NCBI GenBank assembly: GCA_027619225.1
Contig: JAQCFW010000004.1
Location: 1 to 64,000 of the forward strand
DNA from: Bacteroidota bacterium
Lineage (GTDB): Bacteria > Bacteroidota > Bacteroidia > Flavobacteriales_D > Sanyastnellaceae
Length of the DNA stretch: 64,000 nucleotides
Direction of reading: 5' to 3'
A program made the position numbers and the translations under genes. The notes beneath the pieces were generated by a model, which was not told the origin of the DNA, did not search any database, and saw nothing but the letters and a program-made list of their open reading frames with translations. Shown here piece after piece: positions 46,019 to 54,976 of the stretch (position 1 is the stretch's first letter; every line of letters begins with the position of its first letter).

Positions 46019-47119
46019 ATGTCAGAAAAGTCACATGTTACTACGCTAGATATTGACCTAGGATGTGTTGCGCGAAATCTGAATCGAGTTCGCGAACGGA
46101 TTAATGGCAAGTCTGTAATTTGTGTACTGAAGGCATTTGGATATGGAACCGATGATATCGCTCTTGCAAAAATTCTCGAAAAGCAAGGTGTTGAATATCT
46201 CGCCGTTTCTTATGCAGATGAAGGCGTACGTTTAAGAAAAGCGGGTGTAAAATCTCGAATTGTGATTCTCAATCCAGACATAAGCACTTTTGATGTTTTG
46301 GGGGAATACGATTTAGAGCCAACTTTACTGTCGATACAACATATGGAGGCTTATGTTGTTTGGGCGAAGAAGAGCGGAGTGGGTGAATTACCTGTTCACA
46401 TAAAGATCAACACGGGGATGAATCGCTTGGGGTTTGAGGTGAGTGATCTGTTGGGAATTGAACGAATGGTTGTTGAGTCTAATTTAACCGTCGCAACAGT
46501 TTATTCTCATTTGGCTGGATCTGATGACAACTGTTTTGACAGCAGAACACAAAAACAGTTCGAAATTTTCGACAAGGTTTGTTCTGGTTTTTCATTCCCC
46601 TTTAAGACGCACATATTAAATTCTTCCGGAGTAGCCAGGTTTTCAGATCACAAGTCTGATTATGTGAGAGTGGGTCTTTGCTTATTAGGCATAGATGAAT
46701 CAGGAGAAGAATGGGGGCTAGAACCAGCGATTAGCTTTCGGACAGTCGTAACTCAAGTGAGGCGTTTGTCCGCTGGGGAAGGGGTGAGTTATGGCTTTAC
46801 AGATGCTGAGGCAATTGATAGAGAGATTGCCTGGCTTCCTGTTGGTTATGCCGATGGATATCCACGGTGTCTCGGAAATGGAGTTGGTTGTGTTTTTATT
46901 AAAGGTGTTTATGCTAAATCCGTGGGTCGGGTGTGTATGGGTTTAGTTGCAGTAGACGTGACTGGATTAAATGTTGTTGCAGGGGAAGAGGTGGAGCTTT
47001 TCGGTAGAAACCTATGTGTTGTAGAGCTAGCAAAGAAAGCGGAAACAATATCCTACGAGTTGTTAGCAAGAGTTCATGGGCGCGTGTCTCGAACTTACTC
47101 AGAGAAAAAAAGGTTATAA
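46019..47119 (+). CDS. alr: Alanine racemase
   Basis: 366 residues. This PLP enzyme makes D-alanine for peptidoglycan. The PLP lysine is in CVLKAFGYGTDDIALAKIL, the catalytic Tyr region in GEGVSYGFTDAEAID, plus PVHIKINTGMNRLGFEV, NSSGVARF and GYADGYPRCLGNG. It resembles the Alr half of the MurF-Alr fusion common in Bacteroidota but stands alone here. The family's CMD motif is CMG (GRVCMGLVAVDVTG). Confidence 0.94.
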   Translation: MSEKSHVTTLDIDLGCVARNLNRVRERINGKSVICVLKAFGYGTDDIALAKILEKQGVEYLAVSYADEGVRLRKAGVKSRIVILNPDISTFDVLGEYDLEPTLLSIQHMEAYVVWAKKSGVGELPVHIKINTGMNRLGFEVSDLLGIERMVVESNLTVATVYSHLAGSDDNCFDSRTQKQFEIFDKVCSGFSFPFKTHILNSSGVARFSDHKSDYVRVGLCLLGIDESGEEWGLEPAISFRTVVTQVRRLSAGEGVSYGFTDAEAIDREIAWLPVGYADGYPRCLGNGVGCVFIKGVYAKSVGRVCMGLVAVDVTGLNVVAGEEVELFGRNLCVVELAKKAETISYELLARVHGRVSRTYSEKKRL

Positions 47120-47125
47120 ACTAGC

Positions 47126-47153
47126 GAAGCGCCATTCTTTCGAATGACGCTTC
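47126..47153. terminator. Possible terminator between convergent alr and glpD-like genes
   Basis: GAAGCG-C-CATTC, loop TTTC, GAATG-A-CGCTTC forms an 11-bp stem with one mismatch, just after the alr stop. A TTCTTTTTATTT tract follows about 15 nt later on the plus strand, too far for a classic terminator, so this is tentative. The rest of the 164-nt gap shows nothing else. Confidence 0.35.
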
Positions 47154-47283
47154 AGCCGGTCCATTGTTCTTTTTATTTAATGTCGAAATCACGCAACATT
47201 ATCAATACAATCAATATCTAAACGTGATTAGAACTACAAAGGTTGTTCGGGCAAATGTTAAAATTTGCTATTCTTTCCCTTAT

Positions 47284-48465
47284 CTATGTTTTAATGGGTG
47301 TTAAAGGCAATTTTCGGGTTTCTGCTTTTCGCTTTCTACGTGGTAGGGCGCCCGAAAATTTCGCAACAAATTTCTCAGCTGTAATCCTATAAGCTGTCAA
47401 TTTCCCCCCATAAATTGTTGCTATCCGTGGAGCTAGTTTTTTATCGACATGAAACGTTGTCTCGCGTGGACGTGAAAATGCTTTGCCGGAAGCGTGTGGA
47501 AGCACCCGTAAACCGGCAAATGATTCAACGATTTTTTCTCTCGTTAGATTTTTAAATTTAGAAAAGTAACTCGAAGCAACATCGCAGAGGTAGGTTTCCT
47601 CCTCTGGCAGAGGGGCGACATCTGAAGGATCGCCACTGAATACCGTTTCCGTAGTTCCTATCATCGTTTTTCCTTTCCAAGGCATTACGAAGACGGCGCG
47701 CTGATCTTGAGGTGCTTCAACATAGTAGATGCCACTTGGGGCGGGCTCGTTTAAAACAATGTGAGCGCCAGCTACGAGATCGAATTCTCGTTTTGCTGGT
47801 GTAGGGGTTACTTTTTCAAGGACTGCATTCGCCCAAGGACCCGCTGTATTGACAAGGAGTCTAGCTTTACAGCTGTGAACCGTTCCATTTACGGAGTACT
47901 TGATTTCATTTACGTCATCACCTGGGATTGCAGAAATAAACTCAGCAGGCATCTTAAGTTCAGCACCGAGTGATTTAGCAGATTGAATCACCGCTCGAGT
48001 TAGTGCAGCATCATCTGTCGCTCCGTCATTGTATTTGTAAACTGCTTGAAGGTTCTCAATGGAAATGCCATCGAGGTTTTTCCACTGTGCTTCAGGGACT
48101 CTTTCAAACCTCGCGTCACGTTTAAATTTCCCCAGGGCTGCATACAAGGAAAGTCCCGCTCTAATTTCCCATGGTCTGCGTTTTGTATGCTTGTAGATTG
48201 GAATAAAAAACGATTCAAGGCGAACAAGCTCTGGGGCAAGTTCTAATAGAAGAGATCGCTCGGATAGGCACTCGAAAACGAGTTTTATTTGGCCTGACTC
48301 AAGGTAACGAAGTCCGCCATGAATGAGCTTACTCGACTTACTAGATGTTCCATGGGCTATGGCAATTTTTTCCAAAACAAGGACGGAATATCCTGCGGCG
48401 GAGGCGGCTTGCGCAACACCTGCGCCGTGAATTCCACCGCCAATAATTACCATATCGTATATCAT
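47284..48465 (-). CDS. FAD-dependent glycerol-3-phosphate dehydrogenase-like protein (GlpD/DAO fold)
   Basis: 393 residues. The N-terminal FAD Rossmann motif is MVIIGGGIHGAGVAQAASAA, followed by GTSSKSSKLIHGGLRYLE, a GlpD signature, then KYNDGATDDAALTRAVIQSA and FVMPWKGKTMIGTTETVFSG. Classical GlpD has about 500-550 residues with a C-terminal DAO_C domain; this one ends soon after YGGKLTAYRITAE, so that domain is missing. Its start overlaps the glpQ-like stop by 4 nt, and glycerol-3-phosphate released by the latter would be its substrate. Confidence 0.87.
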   Translation of the reverse strand: MIYDMVIIGGGIHGAGVAQAASAAGYSVLVLEKIAIAHGTSSKSSKLIHGGLRYLESGQIKLVFECLSERSLLLELAPELVRLESFFIPIYKHTKRRPWEIRAGLSLYAALGKFKRDARFERVPEAQWKNLDGISIENLQAVYKYNDGATDDAALTRAVIQSAKSLGAELKMPAEFISAIPGDDVNEIKYSVNGTVHSCKARLLVNTAGPWANAVLEKVTPTPAKREFDLVAGAHIVLNEPAPSGIYYVEAPQDQRAVFVMPWKGKTMIGTTETVFSGDPSDVAPLPEEETYLCDVASSYFSKFKNLTREKIVESFAGLRVLPHASGKAFSRPRETTFHVDKKLAPRIATIYGGKLTAYRITAEKFVAKFSGALPRRKRKAETRKLPLTPIKT

Positions 48466-49142
48466 GACAGCATCTTCTCTACCTCCTTGGATTCTATAAT
48501 TTTCACTCCTCTTTCGAATAATCTAGAGGCTACTTCGAGTGAGGTAACCTCATAAATAACCCACTCCCAGATGCCTTCCCAAAGTTTTGATCCATCGTTA
48601 GGAAGAATTTCCGTGTCGGCGAAAAGATAGTCTGGAGAGAGTTCTTCTGATATTTTCTCTCCCACCTCATCATAAGTTAAAACGACCCAACCCGTCTCCT
48701 TAAAGCCACACTCCTGAGCGTTTTTTACTGAGTCTGGGTTGAAACTGATAAATACACATTGGTCAAGGGCAGGGTCGCAGGATTCGCGGAGTGCATTCAC
48801 GCATACTTCGAGTCCATGCATGTCGATGGATTCCTGTTTTAATTCCACAAATGCCTTCACTCCCGGGTTTGCTTTAAGCCAAACCACCACCTCCTCAACC
48901 TCGCTAATTTGTTTAAGCTCAACCTTGCCTTGGAGTTCTCTTTGGGTAATTTCAAATACGCTCAGGTCTAATCCCATTGTGCGTTTAAAGTTGTCATCGT
49001 GGAGCATGATGGGCGTGAGGTCCTTCGTGAATTGAACGTCAAACTCAACCATTGTTGCTCCAGCCTTGACAGCTTCGCTTAATGCCTCTAGGGTATTCTC
49101 TAAATATTTGGCGGCATACCCTCTATGTGCGACGACTTTCAT
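48462..49142 (-). CDS. Glycerophosphodiester phosphodiesterase (GlpQ/UgpQ type)
   Basis: 226 residues from the ATG at 49142 (a GTG at 49151 would overlap hutU by 4 nt). TIM-barrel GDPD motifs: VVAHRGYAAKYLENTLEAL (catalytic His and Glu), MVEFDVQFTKDLTPIMLHDD with the second catalytic His, and FVELKQES. It hydrolyses glycerophosphodiesters to glycerol-3-phosphate and an alcohol. No signal peptide, so UgpQ-like and cytoplasmic. Followed by the GlpD-like gene with a 4-nt overlap. Confidence 0.9.
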   Translation of the reverse strand: MKVVAHRGYAAKYLENTLEALSEAVKAGATMVEFDVQFTKDLTPIMLHDDNFKRTMGLDLSVFEITQRELQGKVELKQISEVEEVVVWLKANPGVKAFVELKQESIDMHGLEVCVNALRESCDPALDQCVFISFNPDSVKNAQECGFKETGWVVLTYDEVGEKISEELSPDYLFADTEILPNDGSKLWEGIWEWVIYEVTSLEVASRLFERGVKIIESKEVEKMLS

Positions 49143-49147
49143 AGTGT

Positions 49148-51169
49148 TCACGATAGCGCTTTTTTAATGAGCGCGGCATCGGCGTGATTTGCTCGTGTTA
49201 CTTTGAGGCGGGGTTCAGCAGCCATGGCACGATCTACGGCCCATTCCGCACCGGGATTCCGCGCCCAGCTTCGGCGTGCAATACCATTGTTTACATCCCA
49301 GTGTAGCATGGATTTTAGGCGCCGTTCCGAGTCCGATGAGCCGTCTAAAAGCATGCCGAAACCTCCGTTAATCACCTCGCCCCAACCAACGCCTCCTCCG
49401 TTGTGTATCGAAACCCAAGTTGCTCCTCTAAACCCGTCACCGATAACGTTCTGTATCGCCATATCTGCTGTAAACGCAGATCCATCATAAATGTTCGAGG
49501 TCTCCCTATAAGGAGAATCCGTTCCACTCACATCATGGTGGTCACGTCCTAAAACAACAGGAGATTTTAACGCGCCGGACGCAACCGCATCATTGAATGC
49601 CGCGGCAATCTTAATCCTACCTTCCGCATCTGCATATAAGATTCTAGCTTGTGAACCCACAACAAGATTGTTTTCCTCAGCGGCACGAATCCATTGGATA
49701 TTGTCGCGCATTTGGGTTTTAATCTCTTCCGGCGACTCTTTTATCATCTCCTCGAGTACTTCGCACGCGATGGCATCCGTTAGTGCTAGATCGCTCGGTG
49801 CTCCGCTAGTACACACCCATCTAAAGGGTCCAAACCCGTAGTCGAAACACATCGGGCCCATGATATCCTGAACGTAACTCGGATAGCGAAATGAAAGTCC
49901 ATCTTCAGACATTATTTCAGCTCCCGCTCGACTTGCTTCGAGTAGAAAAGCGTTTCCGTAATCGAAAAAGTAAGTTCCTTTTGCGGTGTGTCTGTTTACC
50001 GCTGAGGTATGGCGTCTTAGTGTTTCCTGAACGCTCTTTTTAAACTGCTCCGGGTTTTCTGCCATCATTAAGTTCGACTCCTCAAATGAGAGTCCCATGG
50101 GGTAATAACCACCAGCCCAAGGGTTGTGAAGTGAGGTTTGGTCTGAACCTAGATCAATATAAATCTCCTGCTTGTCGAACTCTTCCCAAACGTCCACTAC
50201 ATTTCCGAGGTATGCATATGAGACCGCCTGCTTAGTTGCGATCGATTCACGCACTCGCTCAGCAAGCTCAATGAGGTCCGTAATTACATGATCGACCCAT
50301 CCTTGTTCGTGGCGCTTATATGCCGCTGCTGCACTTACTTCGGCGCAAACAGTAACGCAACCGGCGATGTTACCCGCTTTAGGTTGGGCTCCACTCATAC
50401 CGCCGAGTCCAGAAGTCACGAATAGGCGCCCTGCCAAAGAACCATCGCCACCGTGCTTTTCCGCGAGTTTCCTACCGGCATTCAGGACTGTGATGGTGGT
50501 TCCATGAACGATACCTTGAGGGCCTATATACATGTACGACCCAGCCGTCATTTGGCCATATTGGCTAACACCGAGAGCATTCATTCGTTCCCAATCGTCT
50601 TGTGAGCTGTGGTTGGGAATGACCATTCCGTTTGTTACGACAACTCTAGGGGCGTCTGGGTGTGATGGGAAAAGTCCCATTGGATGGCCGGAAAAAATAG
50701 TAAGGGTTTGGGATGAATCCATCTCGCTTAAATACTTCATCGTAAGCCTGTACTGAGCCCAGTTTTGGAATACCGAGCCGTTTCCACCATAAGTAATTAG
50801 CTCTTGCGGATGCTGTGCCACAGCAGCATCGAGGTTGTTCTGAATCATTAACATGATTGACGCAGCTTGCTGACATTTTGCTGGATACCACGCTATCGGA
50901 CGGGCCTTTATTTCAACATCAGGCATCAAGCGGTACATATATATCCTTCCATAATTCTTTAATTCCTGAGCGAATTCAGGTGCAAGAACTGCATGCTGGT
51001 CCTCTGGGAAATACCTGAGAGCGTTCGCTAAGGCCAGTTCTTTTTCTACTGAAGTTAGGATTTCTTTTCTAACCGGAGCATGTGATACACTATCGCTGGG
51101 CGTTTTGGAAGGAGGTAAAATCGAGGGTATGCCCTGCGTAATCGTTTTTTTGAACTGCTCTAAATTCAT
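49148..51169 (-). CDS. hutU: Urocanate hydratase
   Basis: 673 residues, the longer form found in Bacteroidota and eukaryotes rather than the ~555-residue proteobacterial form. It converts urocanate to imidazolonepropionate in histidine degradation, with tightly bound NAD. Motifs: ELITYGGNGSVFQNWAQYRL, TIFSGHPMGLFPSHPDAPRV, TAGSYMYIGPQGIVHGT, FVTSGLGGMSGAQPKAGNIA, GPFRWVCTSG and SIHNGGGVGWGEVINGGFGM. It shares 4 nt with the DUF5522 stop. No hutH, hutI or hutG is in the window. Confidence 0.96.
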   Translation of the reverse strand: MNLEQFKKTITQGIPSILPPSKTPSDSVSHAPVRKEILTSVEKELALANALRYFPEDQHAVLAPEFAQELKNYGRIYMYRLMPDVEIKARPIAWYPAKCQQAASIMLMIQNNLDAAVAQHPQELITYGGNGSVFQNWAQYRLTMKYLSEMDSSQTLTIFSGHPMGLFPSHPDAPRVVVTNGMVIPNHSSQDDWERMNALGVSQYGQMTAGSYMYIGPQGIVHGTTITVLNAGRKLAEKHGGDGSLAGRLFVTSGLGGMSGAQPKAGNIAGCVTVCAEVSAAAAYKRHEQGWVDHVITDLIELAERVRESIATKQAVSYAYLGNVVDVWEEFDKQEIYIDLGSDQTSLHNPWAGGYYPMGLSFEESNLMMAENPEQFKKSVQETLRRHTSAVNRHTAKGTYFFDYGNAFLLEASRAGAEIMSEDGLSFRYPSYVQDIMGPMCFDYGFGPFRWVCTSGAPSDLALTDAIACEVLEEMIKESPEEIKTQMRDNIQWIRAAEENNLVVGSQARILYADAEGRIKIAAAFNDAVASGALKSPVVLGRDHHDVSGTDSPYRETSNIYDGSAFTADMAIQNVIGDGFRGATWVSIHNGGGVGWGEVINGGFGMLLDGSSDSERRLKSMLHWDVNNGIARRSWARNPGAEWAVDRAMAAEPRLKVTRANHADAALIKKALS

Positions 51170-51336
51170 TTCTTTCCTGTATTTCTATAGGTTCCCGTCT
51201 TTTCATCAAAACCATAAGGGCAATGCTTACATCCACTTTCACAGCAATTACCACGCTTTAAATGGAATGTTTCTGTAAAGACAATGAAGCCTTCCTCAGT
51301 CGTGTAAAAGTCTTCAGGTTCTAGGTCTTTTGCCAT
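51166..51336 (-). CDS. DUF5522 family small Cys-rich protein
   Basis: 56 residues. The sequence reads MAKDLEPEDFYTTEEGF at the start, FTETFHLKRGNCCESGCKHC in the middle and YGFDEKTGTYRNTGKK at the end. The motif KRGNCCESGCKHCPYG, with four Cys, is the DUF5522 signature, probably a metal-binding knuckle. Function unknown. The stop TGA overlaps the hutU ATG by 4 nt, so it leads the hutU-glpQ-glpD operon. A TACATTTG box ends 5 nt before its ATG. Confidence 0.85.
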   Translation of the reverse strand: MAKDLEPEDFYTTEEGFIVFTETFHLKRGNCCESGCKHCPYGFDEKTGTYRNTGKK

Positions 51337-51341
51337 CACTA

Positions 51342-51349
51342 CAAATGTA
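51342..51349 (-). promoter_or_regulatory. Candidate -7 box of the DUF5522-hutU operon
   Basis: TACATTTG on the minus strand fits TAnnTTTG exactly and ends 5 nt (TAGTG) before the ATG at 51336. On the opposite strand, 10 nt away, a TACCTTCG (51360-51367) could serve purF. Confidence 0.43.
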
Positions 51350-51389
51350 CGATTGTGACTACCTTCGCAGCTCCACCTACAACATCTTT

Positions 51390-53282
51390 ATGAGCGATTT
51401 CCTAACGCATGAATGCGGCATTGCGCTTCTAAGGCTTAAAAAGCCTCTCCAGTACTACATCGATAAGTACGGAACGGCATTCTACGGTTTGAATAAAATG
51501 TGTCTTCTGATGGAGAAACAACATAATCGCGGGCAAGATGGTGCCGGAATTGCTAATATTAAACTGGACGTTAGCCCCGGTAAAAGATATATTTCAAGAA
51601 AAAGGTCTATCGACACTAAGCCTATTCATCATATTTTCGAAGATATCATGAAAAGATTTTCTGATCTCGATGCAGATCAACTTGCCGATGCGGCTTTTTT
51701 ACAAGAAAACTTTGGCTTTACTGGTGAAGTGTCTCTGGGTCATTTGAGATATGGTACTTACGGGAAAAATGACATTGAAAATTGCCACCCGTTTTTAAGA
51801 CAAAATAACTGGCGTACTAAAAATCTGGTTGTCGCTGGTAATTTTAACATGACAAACGTCGATGAACTCTTTAATATACTTATTGAAATAGGCCAACATC
51901 CTAAGAAAAAATCTGATACCGTTACCGTCCTTGAAAAAATAGGACACTATTTAGATGTTGAAAACCAAACGCGTTTTGATGCTCTAAAAGCTGAAGGGTT
52001 AAATCACCAAAGTATTTCTGAAAAGATTGCCGACACATTAGATCTTGAAGGTGTCTTGAAATCTGCGGCAGAAGGATTCGATGGCGGTTACGCAATGTGT
52101 GGCATTCTAGGTCATGGAGACGCCTTCGTGTTACGTGATCCCAATGGAATTCGCCCTGCATATTGGTATGAGGATGATGAGATTGTGGTTGCTACTTCTG
52201 AGCGTCCTGTAATCCAAACTGCTTTTAACCTCACCGCTGAGAAAGTTCATGAGGTCAAGCCTGGCCATGCTTTAATTATCAAGCGTGACGGAACAACTTA
52301 CATGCCTCGCATTCTTGATCCAGCACCGCGTACAGCGTGTAGTTTTGAGAGGATTTATTTTAGCCGAGGCAACGATGTGGAAATCTACAAAGAGCGAAAA
52401 GCATTGGGTGAAAAAGTCGTTCCTAAAATTCTCGAAGCGATTGAACACGACCTTGACAACACCGTTTCGGGTTTCATCCCCAACACAGCTGAGGTTTGTT
52501 ATTACGGAATGATACAGGGGTTAGATAATGTCTTAAATATAAGTAAAATTGCACGGATAAAAGGCCTCGGATCTCACCCCTCTGATGAGGATATTGAAGG
52601 TATTATGAACGAGCGACTCAGAATGGAGAAGGTGGCGATTAAGGATGCTAAGCTCCGAACATTCATTACTCAGGATTCTTCACGTGATGATCTCGTAGCC
52701 CACGTTTATGACATCTCTTATGGCTCAATAAGAAGAGGCAAAGACAACCTCGTAGTTATTGATGACAGCATCGTTCGCGGAACGACATTAAAACAATCCA
52801 TCCTTGGAATTCTTGATCGCCTCGGACCCAAGTTAATCGTCGTCGCTTCAAGTGCTCCTCAAATCCGATTCCCCGACTGCTATGGGATCGACATGGCAAA
52901 ATTGAATGATTTCATTGCCTTCAGAGCAGCTGTAGCTCTATTGAAAGATCGCGGTCTTGAAAAAGTCCTTAGTGATACTTATGAAAAATGCAAGGCCGAG
53001 CTAATGAAGCCTTTGGCTGAGATGCAAAATCCCGTAACAGCAATTTATGATCCTTTTACCGCTGACGAAGTTTCTGACAAAATCTCTGAACTTCTAACTC
53101 CCGAGGGAATGGTTGCTGATGTAAAAATCATATTCCAAACCATTGAAGGTCTTCACGAAGCTTGTCCCAATCACACCGGAGATTGGTATTTCACCGGAAA
53201 TTATCCTACGCCAGGAGGACGTAGAGTTGTAAATCGCGCCTTCGTAAACTACATAGAGGGAAGCGACAAACGGGCTTACTAA
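51390..53282 (+). CDS. purF: Amidophosphoribosyltransferase (PurF, long Bacteroidota form)
   Basis: 630 residues from the ATG at 51390 (MSDFLTHECGIALLRLKKPL); the open frame from 51330 overlaps the divergent DUF5522 gene and its promoter. It makes phosphoribosylamine from PRPP and glutamine, the first step of purine synthesis. The glutaminase domain has the nucleophile candidate Cys9, KQHNRGQDGAGIAN and LGHLRYGTYGKND. The PRTase domain carries the PRPP loop LVVIDDSIVRGTTLKQSILG. At ~630 residues it exceeds classical PurF (~470-500), a form I recall as common in Bacteroidota, sometimes beside a second PurF paralog. Confidence 0.9.
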   Translation: MSDFLTHECGIALLRLKKPLQYYIDKYGTAFYGLNKMCLLMEKQHNRGQDGAGIANIKLDVSPGKRYISRKRSIDTKPIHHIFEDIMKRFSDLDADQLADAAFLQENFGFTGEVSLGHLRYGTYGKNDIENCHPFLRQNNWRTKNLVVAGNFNMTNVDELFNILIEIGQHPKKKSDTVTVLEKIGHYLDVENQTRFDALKAEGLNHQSISEKIADTLDLEGVLKSAAEGFDGGYAMCGILGHGDAFVLRDPNGIRPAYWYEDDEIVVATSERPVIQTAFNLTAEKVHEVKPGHALIIKRDGTTYMPRILDPAPRTACSFERIYFSRGNDVEIYKERKALGEKVVPKILEAIEHDLDNTVSGFIPNTAEVCYYGMIQGLDNVLNISKIARIKGLGSHPSDEDIEGIMNERLRMEKVAIKDAKLRTFITQDSSRDDLVAHVYDISYGSIRRGKDNLVVIDDSIVRGTTLKQSILGILDRLGPKLIVVASSAPQIRFPDCYGIDMAKLNDFIAFRAAVALLKDRGLEKVLSDTYEKCKAELMKPLAEMQNPVTAIYDPFTADEVSDKISELLTPEGMVADVKIIFQTIEGLHEACPNHTGDWYFTGNYPTPGGRRVVNRAFVNYIEGSDKRAY

Positions 53283-53297
53283 AAACGGGCTTACTAA
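53268..53297 (+). repeat. 15-nt tandem duplication across the purF stop codon
   Basis: AAACGGGCTTACTAA occurs at 53268-53282 and again at 53283-53297. The first copy encodes the last codons and stop of purF; the second lies just downstream with its own in-frame stop. Confidence 0.85.
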
Positions 53298-53337
53298 ATT
53301 CTTACAGCTCGAATAGACCTAGTCTGTTTATGGTCGA

Positions 53338-54360
53338 CTATTCTACAATCAATTGTTTTGTTGAGACATTCTCTAAGCCCAGCTTAGACGTTGCCGTATA
53401 GACTCCTTTCGCCCAAGAGCTAACATCTATCACACCAGAATTTACACCTGGCACAAGATTAAGCGTTTCGATTAAACGACCTGATATATCGCGAATTTCA
53501 ATCTCGTCCGTTGAGTGTGCAGCATTTATCCCACTGGCGAAAACAAATTGCACTTTCGAACTCGCCGGGTTAGGGAACATGGTGAAGTCGAGCTCGGTCG
53601 ATTCATGCTGAAGGTCATCAATTTCTACAAGGTAAGACTGAAGGATCTCTGTATAGTCCTGTATTGACGTGTCTTGTCCTTCTATGACTTGAAAATGTGT
53701 ATGTGTGACCATTGGAACAACGGTCGTTCCGGAGTAAAACATGGCTAAATCAATTAAATACGTTACTTCGCCTGTCATTGAACTGTCCGTAATTTCTCTA
53801 GACAATGAAATCCTTGTCACATCCTCTAAATGAACTCCTCCGGGAAGGTCGAGGGCTCCAAAGCCATCTACGACACTCGAGACAATTCCTGATCGATGTG
53901 TTTCAATTCCTAAGATATTTAGCTCTATGTCAAACGTATCTGTCCATGTTTCGCCAAATGAAAAGGGGTAAGGAAAGTAAATTTCAGAATCAGAATATGG
54001 ATAACTTACTCCTCCTTCTACCCCACCGTAATACTCGAAAACATCTGGTCCGTAGTTATAATAATACTGAGCTCCTCCCGCTTCTAACATCCAGTTAGCA
54101 TTTGGAAAATCATCCTCAAATGGGGATGGTGTAGATGACAGTATCTGAGCGTTGTAAGAGTTAACCGTAAAAAAATTGCTATAATCCCAAGCCATGTTTT
54201 CTCCCACTTCACCCGCTTCTGACAATTCTAATACGCCCATTGTATAGCCGTCACCTGATTGAAAAGAGGGTGCAATCAGGGTTTGGGCATTCAGCTTAGA
54301 AAAAGGAATAAGTCCTGAAAGTAAAACTGATAAAACCAGTAGGGTAATTGTGATGCGCAT
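53338..54360 (-). CDS. Secreted T9SS type A sorting-domain protein
   Basis: 340 residues from the ATG at 54360 (MRITITLLVLSVLLSGLIPF signal; the frame to 54393 overlaps the YeeE promoter region). The middle ~230 residues are Tyr/Phe/Ser-rich beta sequence (YYYNYGPDVFEYYGGVEGG, YFPYPFSFGETWTDTFDIEL) that I do not recognise. The C-terminus, DFTMFPNPASSKVQFVFA, IRDISGRLIETLNL and WAKGVYTATSKLG, is a T9SS type A sorting domain. Convergent with purF. A TATATTTG box lies 22 nt upstream. Confidence 0.82.
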   Translation of the reverse strand: MRITITLLVLSVLLSGLIPFSKLNAQTLIAPSFQSGDGYTMGVLELSEAGEVGENMAWDYSNFFTVNSYNAQILSSTPSPFEDDFPNANWMLEAGGAQYYYNYGPDVFEYYGGVEGGVSYPYSDSEIYFPYPFSFGETWTDTFDIELNILGIETHRSGIVSSVVDGFGALDLPGGVHLEDVTRISLSREITDSSMTGEVTYLIDLAMFYSGTTVVPMVTHTHFQVIEGQDTSIQDYTEILQSYLVEIDDLQHESTELDFTMFPNPASSKVQFVFASGINAAHSTDEIEIRDISGRLIETLNLVPGVNSGVIDVSSWAKGVYTATSKLGLENVSTKQLIVE

Positions 54361-54382
54361 CGTATAATTAATTATATTGGGA

Positions 54383-54390
54383 CAAATATA
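54383..54390 (-). promoter_or_regulatory. Candidate -7 box of the T9SS protein gene at 53338-54360
   Basis: TATATTTG on the minus strand matches the consensus, 22 nt before the ATG. No clear -33 TTG. Confidence 0.35.
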
Positions 54391-54409
54391 CATTGATTTA
54401 CACCCTAAT

Positions 54410-54976
54410 ATGATAGAATTTATATCTCAACCGTGGCCTTGGTACGTTGCCGGACCGGCCATCGGGCTTATGGTCCCTTTGCTACTTATTGTGCTTAACA
54501 AATCCTTCGGGGTGAGTAGTTCTCTGAAGCATTTGTGTGCAATGTGTTCTCTTTCTAAAGTAGATTATTTTAAGTACAATTGGAAAAAAGAGAGTTGGAA
54601 TTTACTCTTTGTTTTCGGAATATTTCTTGGGGCTTTATTTGTAGCTGAGTATATCCCTACGAATGAGCTTGTGGGTATTTCTGATGCTACAGTTACAAAA
54701 CTAAGTTCCTTGGGTATAAGCGATTTTACTGGCCTGATGCCTTCGCAAATATTTGCGTTCGAACACATCACTAATATTGCTACTCTAGTCTCTGTGATTC
54801 TCGGGGGATTCCTTGTTGGATTCGGAACGCGTTACGCTGGGGGATGCACATCGGGTCACGCTATTATGGGTCTCAGCATGTTGAATCTCGGCTCGCTTGT
54901 CGCTGTTGTCGGCTTCTTCATTGGTGGACTCGCTGTTAGTTGGATCGTTTTACCATTCATTCTTGCATCGCTATGA
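54410..54976 (+). CDS. YeeE/YedE family protein, first half of split transporter
   Basis: 188 residues from the ATG at 54410. Five or so membrane segments. The YeeE/YedE (DUF395) core is GTRYAGGCTSGHAIMGLSML near residue 150, and HLCAMCSLSKVDYFKYNWK contains the Cys pair of the family. Members transport thiosulfate or other sulfur compounds. Stop overlaps the next gene's ATG by 4 nt, so the halves are translated together. Confidence 0.88.
   Translation: MIEFISQPWPWYVAGPAIGLMVPLLLIVLNKSFGVSSSLKHLCAMCSLSKVDYFKYNWKKESWNLLFVFGIFLGALFVAEYIPTNELVGISDATVTKLSSLGISDFTGLMPSQIFAFEHITNIATLVSVILGGFLVGFGTRYAGGCTSGHAIMGLSMLNLGSLVAVVGFFIGGLAVSWIVLPFILASL

Noticed and set aside
51330-51389. Upstream start for purF
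   Set aside because: It overlaps the DUF5522 start and the divergent promoter region, and the extra residues are not PurF-like.
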